NCBI RefSeq assembly: GCF_028471945.1
Contig: NZ_CP110128.1
Location: forward strand, 794,501-858,500
DNA from: Pseudomonas sp. WJP1
GTDB lineage: Bacteria > Pseudomonadota > Gammaproteobacteria > Pseudomonadales > Pseudomonadaceae
Length of the DNA stretch: 64,000 nucleotides
Direction of reading: 5' to 3'
Shown here: positions 37,647 to 46,465 of the stretch, in pieces
How the letters are laid out: the number at the start of each line of letters is the position of its first letter
Position numbering within the stretch: the first letter of the stretch is position 1
Notes under the pieces: generated by a model
Databases searched by the model: none
Seen by the model: only the letters and a program-made list of their open reading frames with translations
What the model was told of the DNA's origin: nothing
Made by a program: the position numbers and the translations under genes

Positions 37647-37677
37647 GATCGTTCCCACGCAGAGCGTGGGAACGATC
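37647..37677. repeat. 31-bp perfect palindromic element, copy 2
   Basis: Identical at all 31 bases to the copy at 30980-31010. It lies between the SEL1-repeat gene and speC, right before a bidirectional terminator. Confidence 0.92.
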
Positions 37678-37683
37678 AGGCAC

Positions 37684-37714
37684 AAAAAAGCCCATGACTC
37701 GTCATGGGCTTTTT
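37684..37714. terminator. Bidirectional terminator between the SEL1 gene and speC
   Basis: Stem AAAAAGCCCATGAC / GTCATGGGCTTTTT with a 2-base loop; T-runs flank the stem in both directions, so it serves both converging genes. Confidence 0.9.
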
Positions 37715-37732
37715 GCTTTCAGCGTATAGCGC

Positions 37733-38896
37733 TTACACGTAGAACGATTTCAACGGCGGGAAGCCATTGAACTCGACTGCGCTGTAGCTGGTGGTGTACG
37801 CACCGGTCGACAGCCAGTACAGGCGATCACCGATGGCCAGGTTCAGTGGCAGGCCGTACTTGTAGTTTTCGTACATGATGTCGGCGCTGTCGCAGGTTGG
37901 GCCGGCGATGACGACTTCTTCCATCTCGCCTTTCTTTTCGGTCCAGATCGGGAACTTGATGGCTTCGTCCATGGTTTCGATCAGGCCGGAGAACTTGCCC
38001 ACGTCCGTGTACACCCAACGCTCGACCGCGGTACGGGATTTACGGGCGACCAGCACGACTTCACTGACCAGGATGCCGGCGTTGGCGATCAGCGAACGGC
38101 CCGGCTCAAGGATGATTTCCGGCAGGTCGTCACCGAAGTCTTCCTTGAGGAAGCGGATGATTTCTTCGGCGTAGGTTTCCAGGCTGTTGGTGCGGGTGAT
38201 GTAGTTGGCGGGGAAGCCACCGCCCATGTTGATCAGCTTCAATACGATGCCGTCTTCTTCCTTCAGGCGTTCGAAGATCACCTTGACCTTGGCGATCGCG
38301 GCGTCCCAGACGCTGATGTCGCGCTGCTGCGAACCTACGTGGAAGGAGATGCCGTACGGCACCAGGCCCAGGTCACGGGCAAGGATCAGCAAGTCCATGG
38401 CCATGTCGGTCTGGCAGCCGAATTTGCGCGACAAAGGCCAGTCGGCGGTGGTCGAGCCTTCGGTCAGGATGCGTACGTAGACTTTCGCGCCCGGTGCGGC
38501 CTTGGCAATGTTGCGCAGGTCGGCTTCGGAGTCGGTGGCATACAGGCGCACGCCCTTCTCGTAGAAGTAGCGGATGTCCTTGGATTTCTTGATGGTGTTG
38601 CCGTAGCTGATCCGGTCGGCGCTGACGCCGCGGCTCAGTACTTTGTCCAGCTCGTAGATCGAGGCGATGTCGAAGCTCGAGCCTTTCTCCTTGAGCAGGT
38701 CGATGATTTCCACGGCCGGGTTGGCCTTGACGGCGTAGTAGACCTTGGCGAATTCGAAACCGGCGCGCAGGTCGTCATAGGCCTGGCTGATCATCGCGGT
38801 GTCGATCACCACGAACGGGGTTTCTTGCTTGTCGGCGAACGCCTTCATTTTCTGAAAGGTATCGCGCGCGAAATAGTCTTCGACCTGGATCGACAT
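37733..38896 (-). CDS. speC: Ornithine decarboxylase (PLP, alanine racemase fold)
   Basis: 387 aa, eukaryotic-type (fold III) decarboxylase making putrescine from ornithine. PLP-lysine in YYAVKANPA, GSSFDIASIYEL, FHVGSQQRD, the phosphate-binding NMGGGFP, EPGRSLI and the catalytic GPTCDSADIMYE are present. ATG 38896 is chosen for GGAG 8 bases upstream and the standard MSIQVEDYFAR start; the frame is also open for 31 more codons upstream with an ATG at 38989. The long upstream gap holds a minus-strand terminator-like hairpin. Confidence 0.94.
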   Translation of the reverse strand: MSIQVEDYFARDTFQKMKAFADKQETPFVVIDTAMISQAYDDLRAGFEFAKVYYAVKANPAVEIIDLLKEKGSSFDIASIYELDKVLSRGVSADRISYGNTIKKSKDIRYFYEKGVRLYATDSEADLRNIAKAAPGAKVYVRILTEGSTTADWPLSRKFGCQTDMAMDLLILARDLGLVPYGISFHVGSQQRDISVWDAAIAKVKVIFERLKEEDGIVLKLINMGGGFPANYITRTNSLETYAEEIIRFLKEDFGDDLPEIILEPGRSLIANAGILVSEVVLVARKSRTAVERWVYTDVGKFSGLIETMDEAIKFPIWTEKKGEMEEVVIAGPTCDSADIMYENYKYGLPLNLAIGDRLYWLSTGAYTTSYSAVEFNGFPPLKSFYV

Positions 38897-39001
38897 GCTG
38901 GGAACTCCTACTGGCAAACTGAAATTATCAATGGGTGCAAATGAACGTCCTCCGTATCCCCACTTTGGTTCGCCTACTTCCCAAGGCATGTCGCCGAAAG
39001 C

Positions 39002-39038
39002 AAAAAGGCCATGGGAAGCGCTGCTTTCCCTTGGCCTT
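39002..39038 (-). terminator. Minus-strand hairpin with T-run upstream of speC
   Basis: Stem AAGGCCA-T-GGGAA / TTCCC-T-TGGCCTT (one T-T mismatch, loop GC-rich). Read on the minus strand it is followed by TTTTTG. It lies about 106 bases before the speC start codon, so it would terminate a short transcript begun between 39040 and 39260. The remaining sequence of this gap shows no convincing gene. Confidence 0.6.
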
Positions 39039-39262
39039 GCTGTCTCGTCGTCAGTACTTGAGCCGGATGGATCGTTTCCAGCATGGACGTTCGGCGCGAA
39101 CTTTAGGGCGTGAGGGGCTTGAGATCAACAAAAAATGTCGCGTTTTTGCACGCATCCGTCGTGCGGTCCCTTACAACTACTGATGTAACGGACCTGTGTG
39201 ACGGTGTGATGTTCCCCTTGGAGGGATATTTGAGGTGTGTCAGCGGGAATTGAGGTGCCCCA

Positions 39263-39350
39263 TTCGCGGGCAAGCCTCGCTCCTACAGATTGGGGGGTGC
39301 GTTATTGTTTGCACGACACCGAATCCGTAGGAGCGAGGCTTGCCCGCGAA
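39263..39350. repeat. REP inverted pair (GTAGGAGCGAGGCTTGCCCGCGAA type)
   Basis: Left arm TTCGCGGGCAAGCCTCGCTC, right arm GAGCGAGGCTTGCCCGCGAA, spaced about 36 bases. It ends 8 bases before the stop codon of the osmoprotectant ATPase gene. The same family recurs at 61414. Confidence 0.9.
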
Positions 39351-39358
39351 GGCGTCAG

Positions 39359-40516
39359 TCAGGCCAGCGCTACCTCGGCAGGCGAAACAATGCTGGTCTT
39401 GCCCCCACGGGACTTGCCGGAACTCAGATACTCGGCAATCGATTCCTGCGTCACTTCCCCAAGGAACACCCGCTCGGCATCCATCACCGGCAACCACGAC
39501 CGGTTGAACTCGTACATCCGCGACAACAGGATGCGCAAATGCTCGTCATACGCCGCCGTGGCGTTGAACTCCCGCAGGTACTGCCCGCAAGTGCCGGCCT
39601 GACGGTGCAGGTCGCGACGGCGCACATAACCCAGGGCCTTGTTATCGGCGCAGGTGACCACCACGTAGCGTCGGTCATGCTCATCCATCAACTCCAGCGC
39701 ATCGGCCACCGAGGTTTCCGGACTGACGGACGGTGCGTTGTCAGCTGCGTCTTCGGCTTTAACCAGAAGTAAGCGTTTAAGCGTGCTGTCCTGGCCAACG
39801 AAGTTGCTGACGAAGTCGTCCGCCGGGTGCGCCAGCAGGGTATCCGGGTGGTCGATCTGCAGCAGTTTGCCAGCGCGGAAAATTGCGATCTTGTCGCCGA
39901 GCTTGATGGCTTCATCAATGTCGTGGCTGACCATGATCACCGTCTTGTTCAGCGCCCGCTGCATCTCGAAAAACTCGTTCTGGATCATCTCGCGGTTGAT
40001 CGGGTCGACCGCGCCGAACGGTTCGTCCATCAACAACAGCGGTGCATCGGCGGCCAGCGCGCGAATCACGCCGATACGCTGTTGCTGGCCACCGGACAGT
40101 TCCCGAGGGTAGCGATGCAGGTATTGCTTGGGTTCGAGCTTGATCATGCTCATCAACTCGCGGGCGCGGTCGTGGCACTTCTGCTTGTCCCAGCCCAGGA
40201 GTTTAGGCACCACCACGATGTTCTCTTCGATGGTCATGTTGGGGAACAGGCCGATCTGCTGGATCACATAACCGATGTTGCGGCGCAGGGTCACGGCGTC
40301 GAGACCGGTGGTGTCTTCGCCATTGATCAGGATCTTGCCCGAGGTCGGTTTGATCAGGCGGTTGATCATTTTCAGCGTGGTGCTTTTGCCACAGCCCGAA
40401 GGCCCGAGGAACACGCAAATCTCGCCTTCATTGACGGTCAGGCTTACCGAGTCCACGGCTTTCACGTCTTTGCCGTTGCTTTGGAAGGTCTTGCTGAGGT
40501 TTTGAAGTTCGATCAT
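39359..40516 (-). CDS. opuCA: Osmoprotectant ABC transporter ATPase (OpuCA type)
   Basis: 385 aa. Walker A GPSGCGKST near residue 40, signature LSGGQQQRIGV, Walker B LLLMDEPFGAVDP, switch His in VSHD. The C-terminal third (about 255-370) looks like paired CBS domains (SVADALELMDEHDRRYVVV; FNRSWLPVMDAERVFLGEV), as in OpuCA-type ATPases that sense ionic strength or nucleotide. Likely imports glycine betaine, choline or carnitine. ATG 40516 follows AAAGGA. The ATPase-permease-binding protein-permease order matches the opuC operons of P. syringae. Confidence 0.9.
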   Translation of the reverse strand: MIELQNLSKTFQSNGKDVKAVDSVSLTVNEGEICVFLGPSGCGKSTTLKMINRLIKPTSGKILINGEDTTGLDAVTLRRNIGYVIQQIGLFPNMTIEENIVVVPKLLGWDKQKCHDRARELMSMIKLEPKQYLHRYPRELSGGQQQRIGVIRALAADAPLLLMDEPFGAVDPINREMIQNEFFEMQRALNKTVIMVSHDIDEAIKLGDKIAIFRAGKLLQIDHPDTLLAHPADDFVSNFVGQDSTLKRLLLVKAEDAADNAPSVSPETSVADALELMDEHDRRYVVVTCADNKALGYVRRRDLHRQAGTCGQYLREFNATAAYDEHLRILLSRMYEFNRSWLPVMDAERVFLGEVTQESIAEYLSSGKSRGGKTSIVSPAEVALA

Positions 40517-41166
40517 TTGAGCAGTCCTTTTGGAGTCAGCGAGCGTTGCAGCCATTGCAGAAGCAGGTCGGCGAAGATGGCCAGCAGGCTGACCAGCACG
40601 GCGCCGACGATCAGCATCGACATGTCGCTGCGGCTGATGGAAGCGAGGATGAGTACACCGAGGCCACCGGCGCCGATGGTGGCGGCAATGGTCATGACAC
40701 CGATGTTCATGACCACGGCGGTGCGTACGCCGGCGAGGATCACCGGCACGGCGATCGGCAGTTCGACCATGCGCAGGCGCTGGCCGAAGGTCATGCCGAT
40801 GCCGCGCGCGGCTTCGCGGATGCCCGGTTCGACGTTGGTCAGGGCCAGGTAGGTGTTACGCATGATCGGCAGCAGCGAGTAGAGAAATACCGCGGTGATC
40901 GCCGGCATCGGCCCCAGGCCCTGGCCGAACTTCGAGTAGAACGGCAGCAGCAGGCCAAACAGCGCGATCGACGGCACGGTCAGCAGCACCGTGGCGCTGG
41001 CTTGCAGGGGGCCGGCGAGACTGGGGAAGCGCGTCATCAGCACGCCCAGCGGCACGCCAACCACAATCGCCAGGGTCACGGCGATGCCGACCAGGGTGAT
41101 GTGTTGCCCGGTCAGCTGCAGCACCTGCTGCCAGTCGAGATGGGAAAAGGCGTTGAACAATTCCAT
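40513..41166 (-). CDS. opuCB: Osmoprotectant ABC transporter permease (OpuCB type)
   Basis: 217 aa inner-membrane permease with about five to six hydrophobic helices. The EAA-loop region EPGIREAARGIGMTFGQRLRMVEL couples to the ATPase. AAGGAG lies 8 bases before the ATG, and the stop overlaps the opuCA start by 4 bases. Confidence 0.9.
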   Translation of the reverse strand: MELFNAFSHLDWQQVLQLTGQHITLVGIAVTLAIVVGVPLGVLMTRFPSLAGPLQASATVLLTVPSIALFGLLLPFYSKFGQGLGPMPAITAVFLYSLLPIMRNTYLALTNVEPGIREAARGIGMTFGQRLRMVELPIAVPVILAGVRTAVVMNIGVMTIAATIGAGGLGVLILASISRSDMSMLIVGAVLVSLLAIFADLLLQWLQRSLTPKGLLK

Positions 41167-41179
41167 GAGTCTTGCTCCT

Positions 41180-42073
41180 TCAGTTCAATGGGTGTTGGCG
41201 CAGGAAATCCGCGGCAACGGCTGAAGGACTCTGGTGCTCGACATCGACCCGCGCGTTGAGCTCGCGCATGGTGTTGTCGTCGAACAGTTCAGCCAGTGGC
41301 TTGAGCTGTTCGGCCAGTTGCGGATGCGCATCGAGGTAGGCCTGGCGAACCACGGGCGCTGCGGTGTAGTCGGGGAAGTAATGCCTGTCGTCTTCCAGCA
41401 ACTTGAGCTTGAAGGCGTTCAAGCGACCGTCGGTGGTGTAGACCAGACCGGCAAACACCTGGCCGTTGCGCAGGGCGGTGTAGACCAGGCCTGCGTCCAT
41501 CTGCCGGATGTTCTTGCGGGTCAGGTTCATGTCGTACAGCTGCACCATGCCGTCGAGCCCGTCCGAGCGATTGGCGAACTCGGTGTCGAGCGCTATCAGA
41601 TTGTTGGTCCTGTCTTCCTGGCGCAGCACCTTGTTCAGCTCGCTGATGGTGTTGATTTGGGGGTACCGGTCGGCGACGTTCTTGGGCAGGGCCAGGGCAT
41701 AGGTGTTGCTGAATTTCGACGGCGTCAGCCAGACCAGGCCTTTTTTCCCATCGAGTTCTTTCACCCGGGCGTAGGACTGTTGGCTGTCGAGTTTTTCGCT
41801 GACATGGTTGTAGGCCACCAGCGACACGCCGGTGTATTCCCAGAGCATGTCCAGTTGCCCGCTTTCGTGGGCGCTGCGGGCCAGATTGCTGCCCAGGCCG
41901 CCGGTCACTTGTACCTCATAACCCTTGGTGCGCAGGTACTGGGAGGTGATTTCCGCCAGCAGCGTCTGTTCGGTGAACACCCGGGCGCCGATGCGGATCA
42001 ACGGTTTTTCCGCGGCTTGGGCAAATCCTGCGCACAGCAGGACGCAGCCTAGTAAAAAGCTTGATGTCTTCAT
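41180..42073 (-). CDS. opuCC: Osmoprotectant periplasmic substrate-binding protein (OpuCC type)
   Basis: 297 aa. Signal peptide MKTSSFLLGCVLLCAGFAQA, then a QAT-family binding fold: RIGARVFTEQTLLAEI, GSNLARSAHESGQLDMLWEYTG, LDTEFANRSDGLDGM. ATG 42073 has AAAGGA upstream. There is no lipobox at the cleavage site, so it is probably soluble in the periplasm. The frame stays open far upstream on this strand, but that part reads as noise. Confidence 0.9.
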   Translation of the reverse strand: MKTSSFLLGCVLLCAGFAQAAEKPLIRIGARVFTEQTLLAEITSQYLRTKGYEVQVTGGLGSNLARSAHESGQLDMLWEYTGVSLVAYNHVSEKLDSQQSYARVKELDGKKGLVWLTPSKFSNTYALALPKNVADRYPQINTISELNKVLRQEDRTNNLIALDTEFANRSDGLDGMVQLYDMNLTRKNIRQMDAGLVYTALRNGQVFAGLVYTTDGRLNAFKLKLLEDDRHYFPDYTAAPVVRQAYLDAHPQLAEQLKPLAELFDDNTMRELNARVDVEHQSPSAVAADFLRQHPLN

Positions 42074-42093
42074 GATGATTCCTTTGCCGAGGC

Positions 42094-42810
42094 TTAAGAC
42101 GGGCGCAAACCGCGTTCGAGCCAGAGACGGCTGGCGAGTGTCACCAGTGCGTCGAGCAACAAGGCCAGCAGGGCGGTGCAGGCCGCGCCCAGCAGCAGTT
42201 GCGGCTGGTTGTTCAGGGCGATGCCGGGGAAGATCAGGCTGCCCAGGCTGTTGGCGCCGATCAGGAACGCCAGCGGCGCCGTCCCGACGTTGATCGCCAA
42301 TGCCACGCGCACGCCGCCGATGATGATCGGCATGGCGTTCGGCAGTTCGACCCGCCACAGCACTTGAGACGGGGTCATGCCAATGCCGACGGCCGCTTCC
42401 TTGAGCGAACCCTGGACGTTTTTCAGGCCTTCGTAGGTGTTGCGCACGATTGGCAACAACGAGGCGAGGAACAAGGCGAAGATCGCGGGACCGCTGCCGA
42501 TGCCGAGCACGCCCAGGGCGATGGCCAGCACGGCCAGAGGCGGCACCGTGTTGCCGATGTTGAAGATCTGCATGAAGCGTTCGGCGCGTCCAACCATGGT
42601 CGGGCGGCTGAGGAAGATGCCGGCAGGAATGCCCACGACAAGGGCGGCCAGCATGGAAGCGAGGACGAGAATCAGATGAGCTTGCAGGTAAAACAACAAA
42701 TCGTCGCGGTAGTGTTCGATCGTGTTGATGCCGATCCAGTGGACCAGCAGGGCCAGAAGGGCGATTACCAGCGCGCCTCCTATCAGCCCTTTGCCATAGC
42801 GAATAGCCAC
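42094..42810 (-). CDS. opuCD: Osmoprotectant ABC transporter permease (OpuCD type)
   Basis: 238 aa with GTG start at 42810, chosen because AAGGAG lies 8 bases upstream; a possible ATG at 42858 would add 16 residues that look unlike the family. About six membrane helices; EAA loop VQGSLKEAAVGIGMTPSQVLWRVEL. First gene of the opuC operon in the direction of transcription. Confidence 0.88.
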   Translation of the reverse strand: MAIRYGKGLIGGALVIALLALLVHWIGINTIEHYRDDLLFYLQAHLILVLASMLAALVVGIPAGIFLSRPTMVGRAERFMQIFNIGNTVPPLAVLAIALGVLGIGSGPAIFALFLASLLPIVRNTYEGLKNVQGSLKEAAVGIGMTPSQVLWRVELPNAMPIIIGGVRVALAINVGTAPLAFLIGANSLGSLIFPGIALNNQPQLLLGAACTALLALLLDALVTLASRLWLERGLRPS

Positions 42811-43139
42811 AGGCGGACTCCTTTTTTTTCCGTCGGCGAACGCAATTCCGTGTGGCATGCCATGCCTGGCTGCCGGAAAACGTTCGCGAGAAGCAGCTCG
42901 TCAGATGCTGGTAAAACAGCATGCAAACGAACCATGAGCACAGCCTCGTCAGGCTGAATAGCGGGTGTTTCAGGCCCCCGACGAGTGGTCGTTACGGGGG
43001 AGTGGACGTCTCCGTGCTTTAAAAGGTTCCCATCTGAGGCAGCATTTGGCCACCCCTAATGTGCTCAACGGTTCGGTTATTGAATCAACTTGGGCTATAA
43101 TCTGCGCCCTTTTTTGAATCACCTGCCAGGCGATTTCCC
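42811..43139. other. Divergent opuCD / prfC regulatory gap
   Basis: 329 bases without a gene. It must contain promoters for both operons. Small hairpins are seen at 42905-42922 (ATGCTG / CAGCAT) and 42941-42956 (CAGCCT / AGGCTG), in what would be the opuC leader. The -10 of prfC lies near its right end. Confidence 0.5.
43096..43101 (+). promoter_or_regulatory. -10 box of the prfC promoter
   Basis: Perfect TATAAT, 38 bases before the prfC ATG. The -35 region (around 43072-43078, TTCGGTT) is weak, so the promoter call rests mainly on the -10 box. Confidence 0.5.
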
Positions 43140-44723
43140 ATGACCAAACAGGCCGCCGAAGTCGCGAAACGCCGCACTTTCGCCATTATTTCCCACCCCG
43201 ATGCCGGTAAGACCACCATCACCGAGAAGCTCTTGCTGATGGGCAAGGCGATCGCGGTGGCCGGTACGGTGAAATCCCGTAAATCCGATCGCCATGCCAC
43301 CTCCGACTGGATGGAAATGGAAAAACAACGGGGTATTTCCATTACCACGTCGGTCATGCAGTTCCCGTATCGCGAGCACATGATCAACCTGCTCGACACC
43401 CCGGGCCACGAAGACTTCTCCGAAGACACCTACCGCACCTTGACAGCGGTGGACTCGGCCTTGATGGTCCTCGACGGCGGTAAAGGTGTAGAGCCACGGA
43501 CCATCGCGCTGATGGACGTCTGCCGCCTGCGTGACACGCCGATCGTCAGCTTCATCAACAAACTCGACCGTGACATTCGCGATCCGATCGAACTGCTCGA
43601 CGAGATCGAAGCGGTCCTCAAGATCAAGGCGGCGCCGATCACCTGGCCGATTGGCTGCTACCGTGACTTCAAGGGCGTTTACCACCTCGCCGACGACTAC
43701 ATCATCGTCTACACCGCCGGTCACGGTCACGAACGCACCGAAACCAAGATCATCGAGAAACTCGATTCCGATGAAGCCCGCGCCCACCTGGGTGACGAGT
43801 ACGAGCGTTTCATCGAGCAGCTGGAACTGGTGCAGGGTGCCTGCCACGAGTTCAACCAGCAGGAATTCCTCGACGGCCAGTTGACCCCGGTATTCTTCGG
43901 TACCGCACTGGGCAACTTCGGCGTCGATCACGTGCTCGATGCGGTGGTCGACTGGGCGCCGCGCCCGCTGGCACGCGTAGCCAACGAGCGCACCGTGGAG
44001 CCGGTGGAAGAGAAGTTCTCAGGCTTCATCTTCAAGATCCAGGCAAACATGGACCCGAAACACCGCGACCGTATCGCCTTCATGCGCATCTGCTCCGGCA
44101 AGTACGAAAAAGGCATGAAGATGCGCCACGTGCGCACCGGCAAGGACGTGCGGATCGGCGATGCGCTGACCTTCTTCTCCTCCGAGCGCGAGCAGCTGGA
44201 AGAAGCGTTTGCCGGCGACATCATCGGCCTGCACAACCATGGCACCATCCAGATCGGCGACACCTTCACCGAAGGCGAAGTCCTGGGCTTCACCGGCATC
44301 CCGCACTTCGCCCCGGAACTGTTCCGCCGCGTACGCCTGCGTGATCCGTTGAAATCCAAGCAACTGCGCCAGGGCCTGCAACAACTGGCCGAAGAAGGCG
44401 CGACCCAGGTGTTCTTCCCCGAGCGCAGCAACGACATCATCCTCGGTGCCGTCGGTGTGCTGCAGTTCGACGTGGTCGCCAGCCGCCTGAAAGAGGAATA
44501 CAAGGTCGAGTGCTCCTACGAGCCGATCACCGTGTATTCCGCGCGCTGGATCGAATGCAGCGACAAGAAGAAGCTTGAGGAATTCTCCAACAAGGCCGTG
44601 GAAAACCTGGCACTGGACGGCGGCGGTCACCTGACCTACCTCGCGCCGACCCGGGTCAACCTGGCACTGATGGAAGAGCGCTGGCCGGACGTGAAATTCC
44701 GCGCGACGCGTGAGCATCACTAA
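43140..44723 (+). CDS. prfC: Peptide chain release factor 3
   Basis: 527 aa GTPase that recycles RF1/RF2 from the ribosome. G1 SHPDAGKTT at residues 18-26, EKQRGIS (switch region), [14 protein letters not shown]. Full length with the C-terminal RF3 domain ([16 protein letters not shown]). It ends before a strong terminator. Confidence 0.97.
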   Translation: MTKQAAEVAKRRTFAIISHPDAGKTTITEKLLLMGKAIAVAGTVKSRKSDRHATSDWMEMEKQRGISITTSVMQFPYREHMINLLDTPGHEDFSEDTYRTLTAVDSALMVLDGGKGVEPRTIALMDVCRLRDTPIVSFINKLDRDIRDPIELLDEIEAVLKIKAAPITWPIGCYRDFKGVYHLADDYIIVYTAGHGHERTETKIIEKLDSDEARAHLGDEYERFIEQLELVQGACHEFNQQEFLDGQLTPVFFGTALGNFGVDHVLDAVVDWAPRPLARVANERTVEPVEEKFSGFIFKIQANMDPKHRDRIAFMRICSGKYEKGMKMRHVRTGKDVRIGDALTFFSSEREQLEEAFAGDIIGLHNHGTIQIGDTFTEGEVLGFTGIPHFAPELFRRVRLRDPLKSKQLRQGLQQLAEEGATQVFFPERSNDIILGAVGVLQFDVVASRLKEEYKVECSYEPITVYSARWIECSDKKKLEEFSNKAVENLALDGGGHLTYLAPTRVNLALMEERWPDVKFRATREHH

Positions 44724-44740
44724 GCGTTGAGTTGCAAATC

Positions 44741-44773
44741 CAAAGCCCCGACGCGAAAGCCTCGGGGCTTTTT
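44741..44773 (+). terminator. Intrinsic terminator after prfC
   Basis: AAGCCCCGA / TCGGGGCTT stem with a 10-nt loop and seven T. Confidence 0.9.
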
Positions 44774-44790
44774 TTGGGTCTGCGATTATC

Positions 44791-44880
44791 CCTGTGGGAG
44801 TGAGCTTGCTCGCGATGGCGGTCTGTCATTCAGCAAAGATGTTGCCTGTGAGTCAGTCATCGCGAGCAAGCTCGCTCCCA
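44791..44880. repeat. REP inverted pair (GTGGGAGtGAGCTTGCTCGCGA type)
   Basis: TGTGGGAGTGAGCTTGCTCG at the left and CGAGCAAGCTCGCTCCCACA at the right, with about 50 bases between. Together with the terminator it fills much of the 335-base gap after prfC. Confidence 0.9.
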
Positions 44881-45058
44881 CATAGGGCGTCGGTGTTAAT
44901 CGGTTTGGATATATTCCTTATTCAAAACCAATCTCTACATCTGCGGCATTTCGGTCTCATCGTTAGCGTCCTATCTGGAGAACCGGGCTGATCGGAACTA
45001 AATTTTAGTGAGGCTAGTCAGGCACAGATGTTTCACCTGCGAAAGGATGGATTCGACT

Positions 45059-45310
45059 ATGAACAGGTTGCTACGCGTTGTGTTGCTGTTGAAGGTTTTG
45101 CTGATGCTGGCCCTCGGTAGTTCGGCGGTCTGGGCCGAGTGTGAGGATCACGAAAGCCAGGCGTCTAGCGGGCAGGGAACCCACGGTGATCTGATGATTG
45201 CCAAGTCCGAATCGGAACCGGGCGACAAGGGGCAGGGCGGTAGTGCGGGTGACGATGACTCGACCACCGATGAACCGGACTCCGATGAGGAAGGTGATAG
45301 CCAGACGTAA
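45059..45310 (+). CDS. Small secreted acidic protein, function unknown
   Basis: 83 aa. Signal peptide MNRLLRVVLLLKVLLMLALG... cleaved near SSAVWA, leaving a mature peptide of about 58 residues that is rich in Asp, Glu, Ser and Gly and contains a single Cys, near its N-terminus (ECEDHE). Such a composition suggests an unstructured, perhaps metal-binding peptide. Two other in-frame starts lie at 45008 and 45047; 45059 is preferred because GAAAGGA lies before it, though 12 bases away. Alone, between REP pairs. Confidence 0.6.
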   Translation: MNRLLRVVLLLKVLLMLALGSSAVWAECEDHESQASSGQGTHGDLMIAKSESEPGDKGQGGSAGDDDSTTDEPDSDEEGDSQT

Positions 45311-45320
45311 AGCACGGACA

Positions 45321-45371
45321 AAATAAAACCCCTTCTCTCCCGATTAGTACGCAATCGAAATAGAAGGGGTT
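45321..45371 (-). terminator. Terminator of the dppBCDF operon
   Basis: AACCCCTTCT / AGAAGGGGTT with a 25-nt loop; on the minus strand the stem is followed by TTATTTTGTC. It lies downstream of dppF, beyond a REP pair. Confidence 0.55.
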
Positions 45372-45391
45372 GGATGAACGAGCAATATCCC

Positions 45392-45481
45392 TGTGGGAGC
45401 GGGCTTGCTCGCGAAGGCGTCATGTCAGTCACTGTCTTTGTCGACTGATAGAGCGCCTTCGCGAGCAAGCCCGCTCCCACA
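45392..45481. repeat. REP inverted pair (GTGGGAGCGGGCTTGCTCGCGAAGG type)
   Basis: TGTGGGAGCGGGCTTGCTCG / CGAGCAAGCCCGCTCCCACA arms, continuing with GCGAAGGCG pairing, spacer about 36 bases. It ends 3 bases before the dppF stop codon. Confidence 0.9.
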
Positions 45482-45484
45482 TTT

Positions 45485-46465
45485 TTATGCCGGGCCGTGC
45501 ACGAATTGCTCGGCGTAGTGGCAAGCCACCTGCCGGTTATCGAGAGGGCGCAGGGCCGGCTCTTCGGTTTTGCAGCGCTCGGTCGCATACGGGCAGCGCT
45601 TGTGGAAAGCGCAGCCAGGCGGCGGGTTCAGCGGGTTGGGCAATTCGCCGACGATCTTGATTTTCGGCTTGTTGGGGTCCGGGTGAATGGTCGGGGTGGC
45701 CGACAGGAGCGCCTGGGTGTAGGGGTGCAGCGGGCGCTCGTAGATGTCGTTCTTCGGACCGATTTCCACCGGGCGGCCGAGGTACATCACCATCACGTCA
45801 TCGGCGACGTGTTGCACCACCGCCAGGTTGTGGGAGATGAACACGTAGGCGGTGTTGAACTCCTGCTGCAAATCCATGAACAGGTTCAGCACCTGCGCCT
45901 GGATCGATACGTCCAGTGCCGAGGTCGGTTCGTCCGCGACCAGCACTTTCGGTTGCAGCATCATCGCGCGAGCCAGGGCGATCCGTTGGCGCTGGCCGCC
46001 GGAGAACATGTGTGGATAGCGCTGGTAATGCTCAGGGCGCAAACCTACCTGCTTCATCATCGCCTGGACTTTTTCGCGACGTTCGGTGGCCGACAGGTTG
46101 GTGTTGATCAACAGCGGTTCAGCCAGCTGGTCACCGATTTTCTGCCGGGGGTTCAGCGAGGCGTACGGGCTCTGGAACACCATCTGCACGTCTTTGCGCA
46201 GTTGCTTGCGCTGGGCCTTGTCGGCGCCGGCGACTTCCTGCCCGGCGATTTTCAGGGAGCCGGAGGACGGCTCTTCGATCAGGGTCAGGGCACGGGCCAG
46301 GGTGGATTTTCCGCAGCCCGACTCACCCACGACGGCGAGGGTCTTGCCGGCTTCCAGTTCGAACGACACGCCGTTGAGGGCGCGAACGGTGGCGTGACCC
46401 TTGAACAGGCCACGGGACACTTCGTAGTGACGGGTCAGGTCGCGGGCGGTAAGTACGACGGCCAT
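45485..46465 (-). CDS. dppF: Dipeptide ABC transporter ATPase DppF
   Basis: 326 aa. Walker A GESGCGKST, signature FSGGQRQRIALARA, Walker B VLVADEPTSALD; C-terminal oligopeptide-type extension with the Cys motif GCAFHKRCPYATERC. Overlaps the dppD stop by one base. Works with DppD as the ATPase pair of DppBC. Confidence 0.95.
   Translation of the reverse strand: MAVVLTARDLTRHYEVSRGLFKGHATVRALNGVSFELEAGKTLAVVGESGCGKSTLARALTLIEEPSSGSLKIAGQEVAGADKAQRKQLRKDVQMVFQSPYASLNPRQKIGDQLAEPLLINTNLSATERREKVQAMMKQVGLRPEHYQRYPHMFSGGQRQRIALARAMMLQPKVLVADEPTSALDVSIQAQVLNLFMDLQQEFNTAYVFISHNLAVVQHVADDVMVMYLGRPVEIGPKNDIYERPLHPYTQALLSATPTIHPDPNKPKIKIVGELPNPLNPPPGCAFHKRCPYATERCKTEEPALRPLDNRQVACHYAEQFVHGPA

Noticed and set aside
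38935..39183. 82-codon basic open frame on the plus strand upstream of speC
   Set aside because: No ribosome site or motif, and it spans the minus-strand terminator hairpin; it is more likely non-coding.
41180..42922. Long frame that would extend the osmoprotectant binding protein N-terminally by about 283 residues
   Set aside because: The extension reads as Arg/Pro-rich noise and lies antisense-frame over opuCD; a signal peptide and ribosome site mark the true start at 42073.
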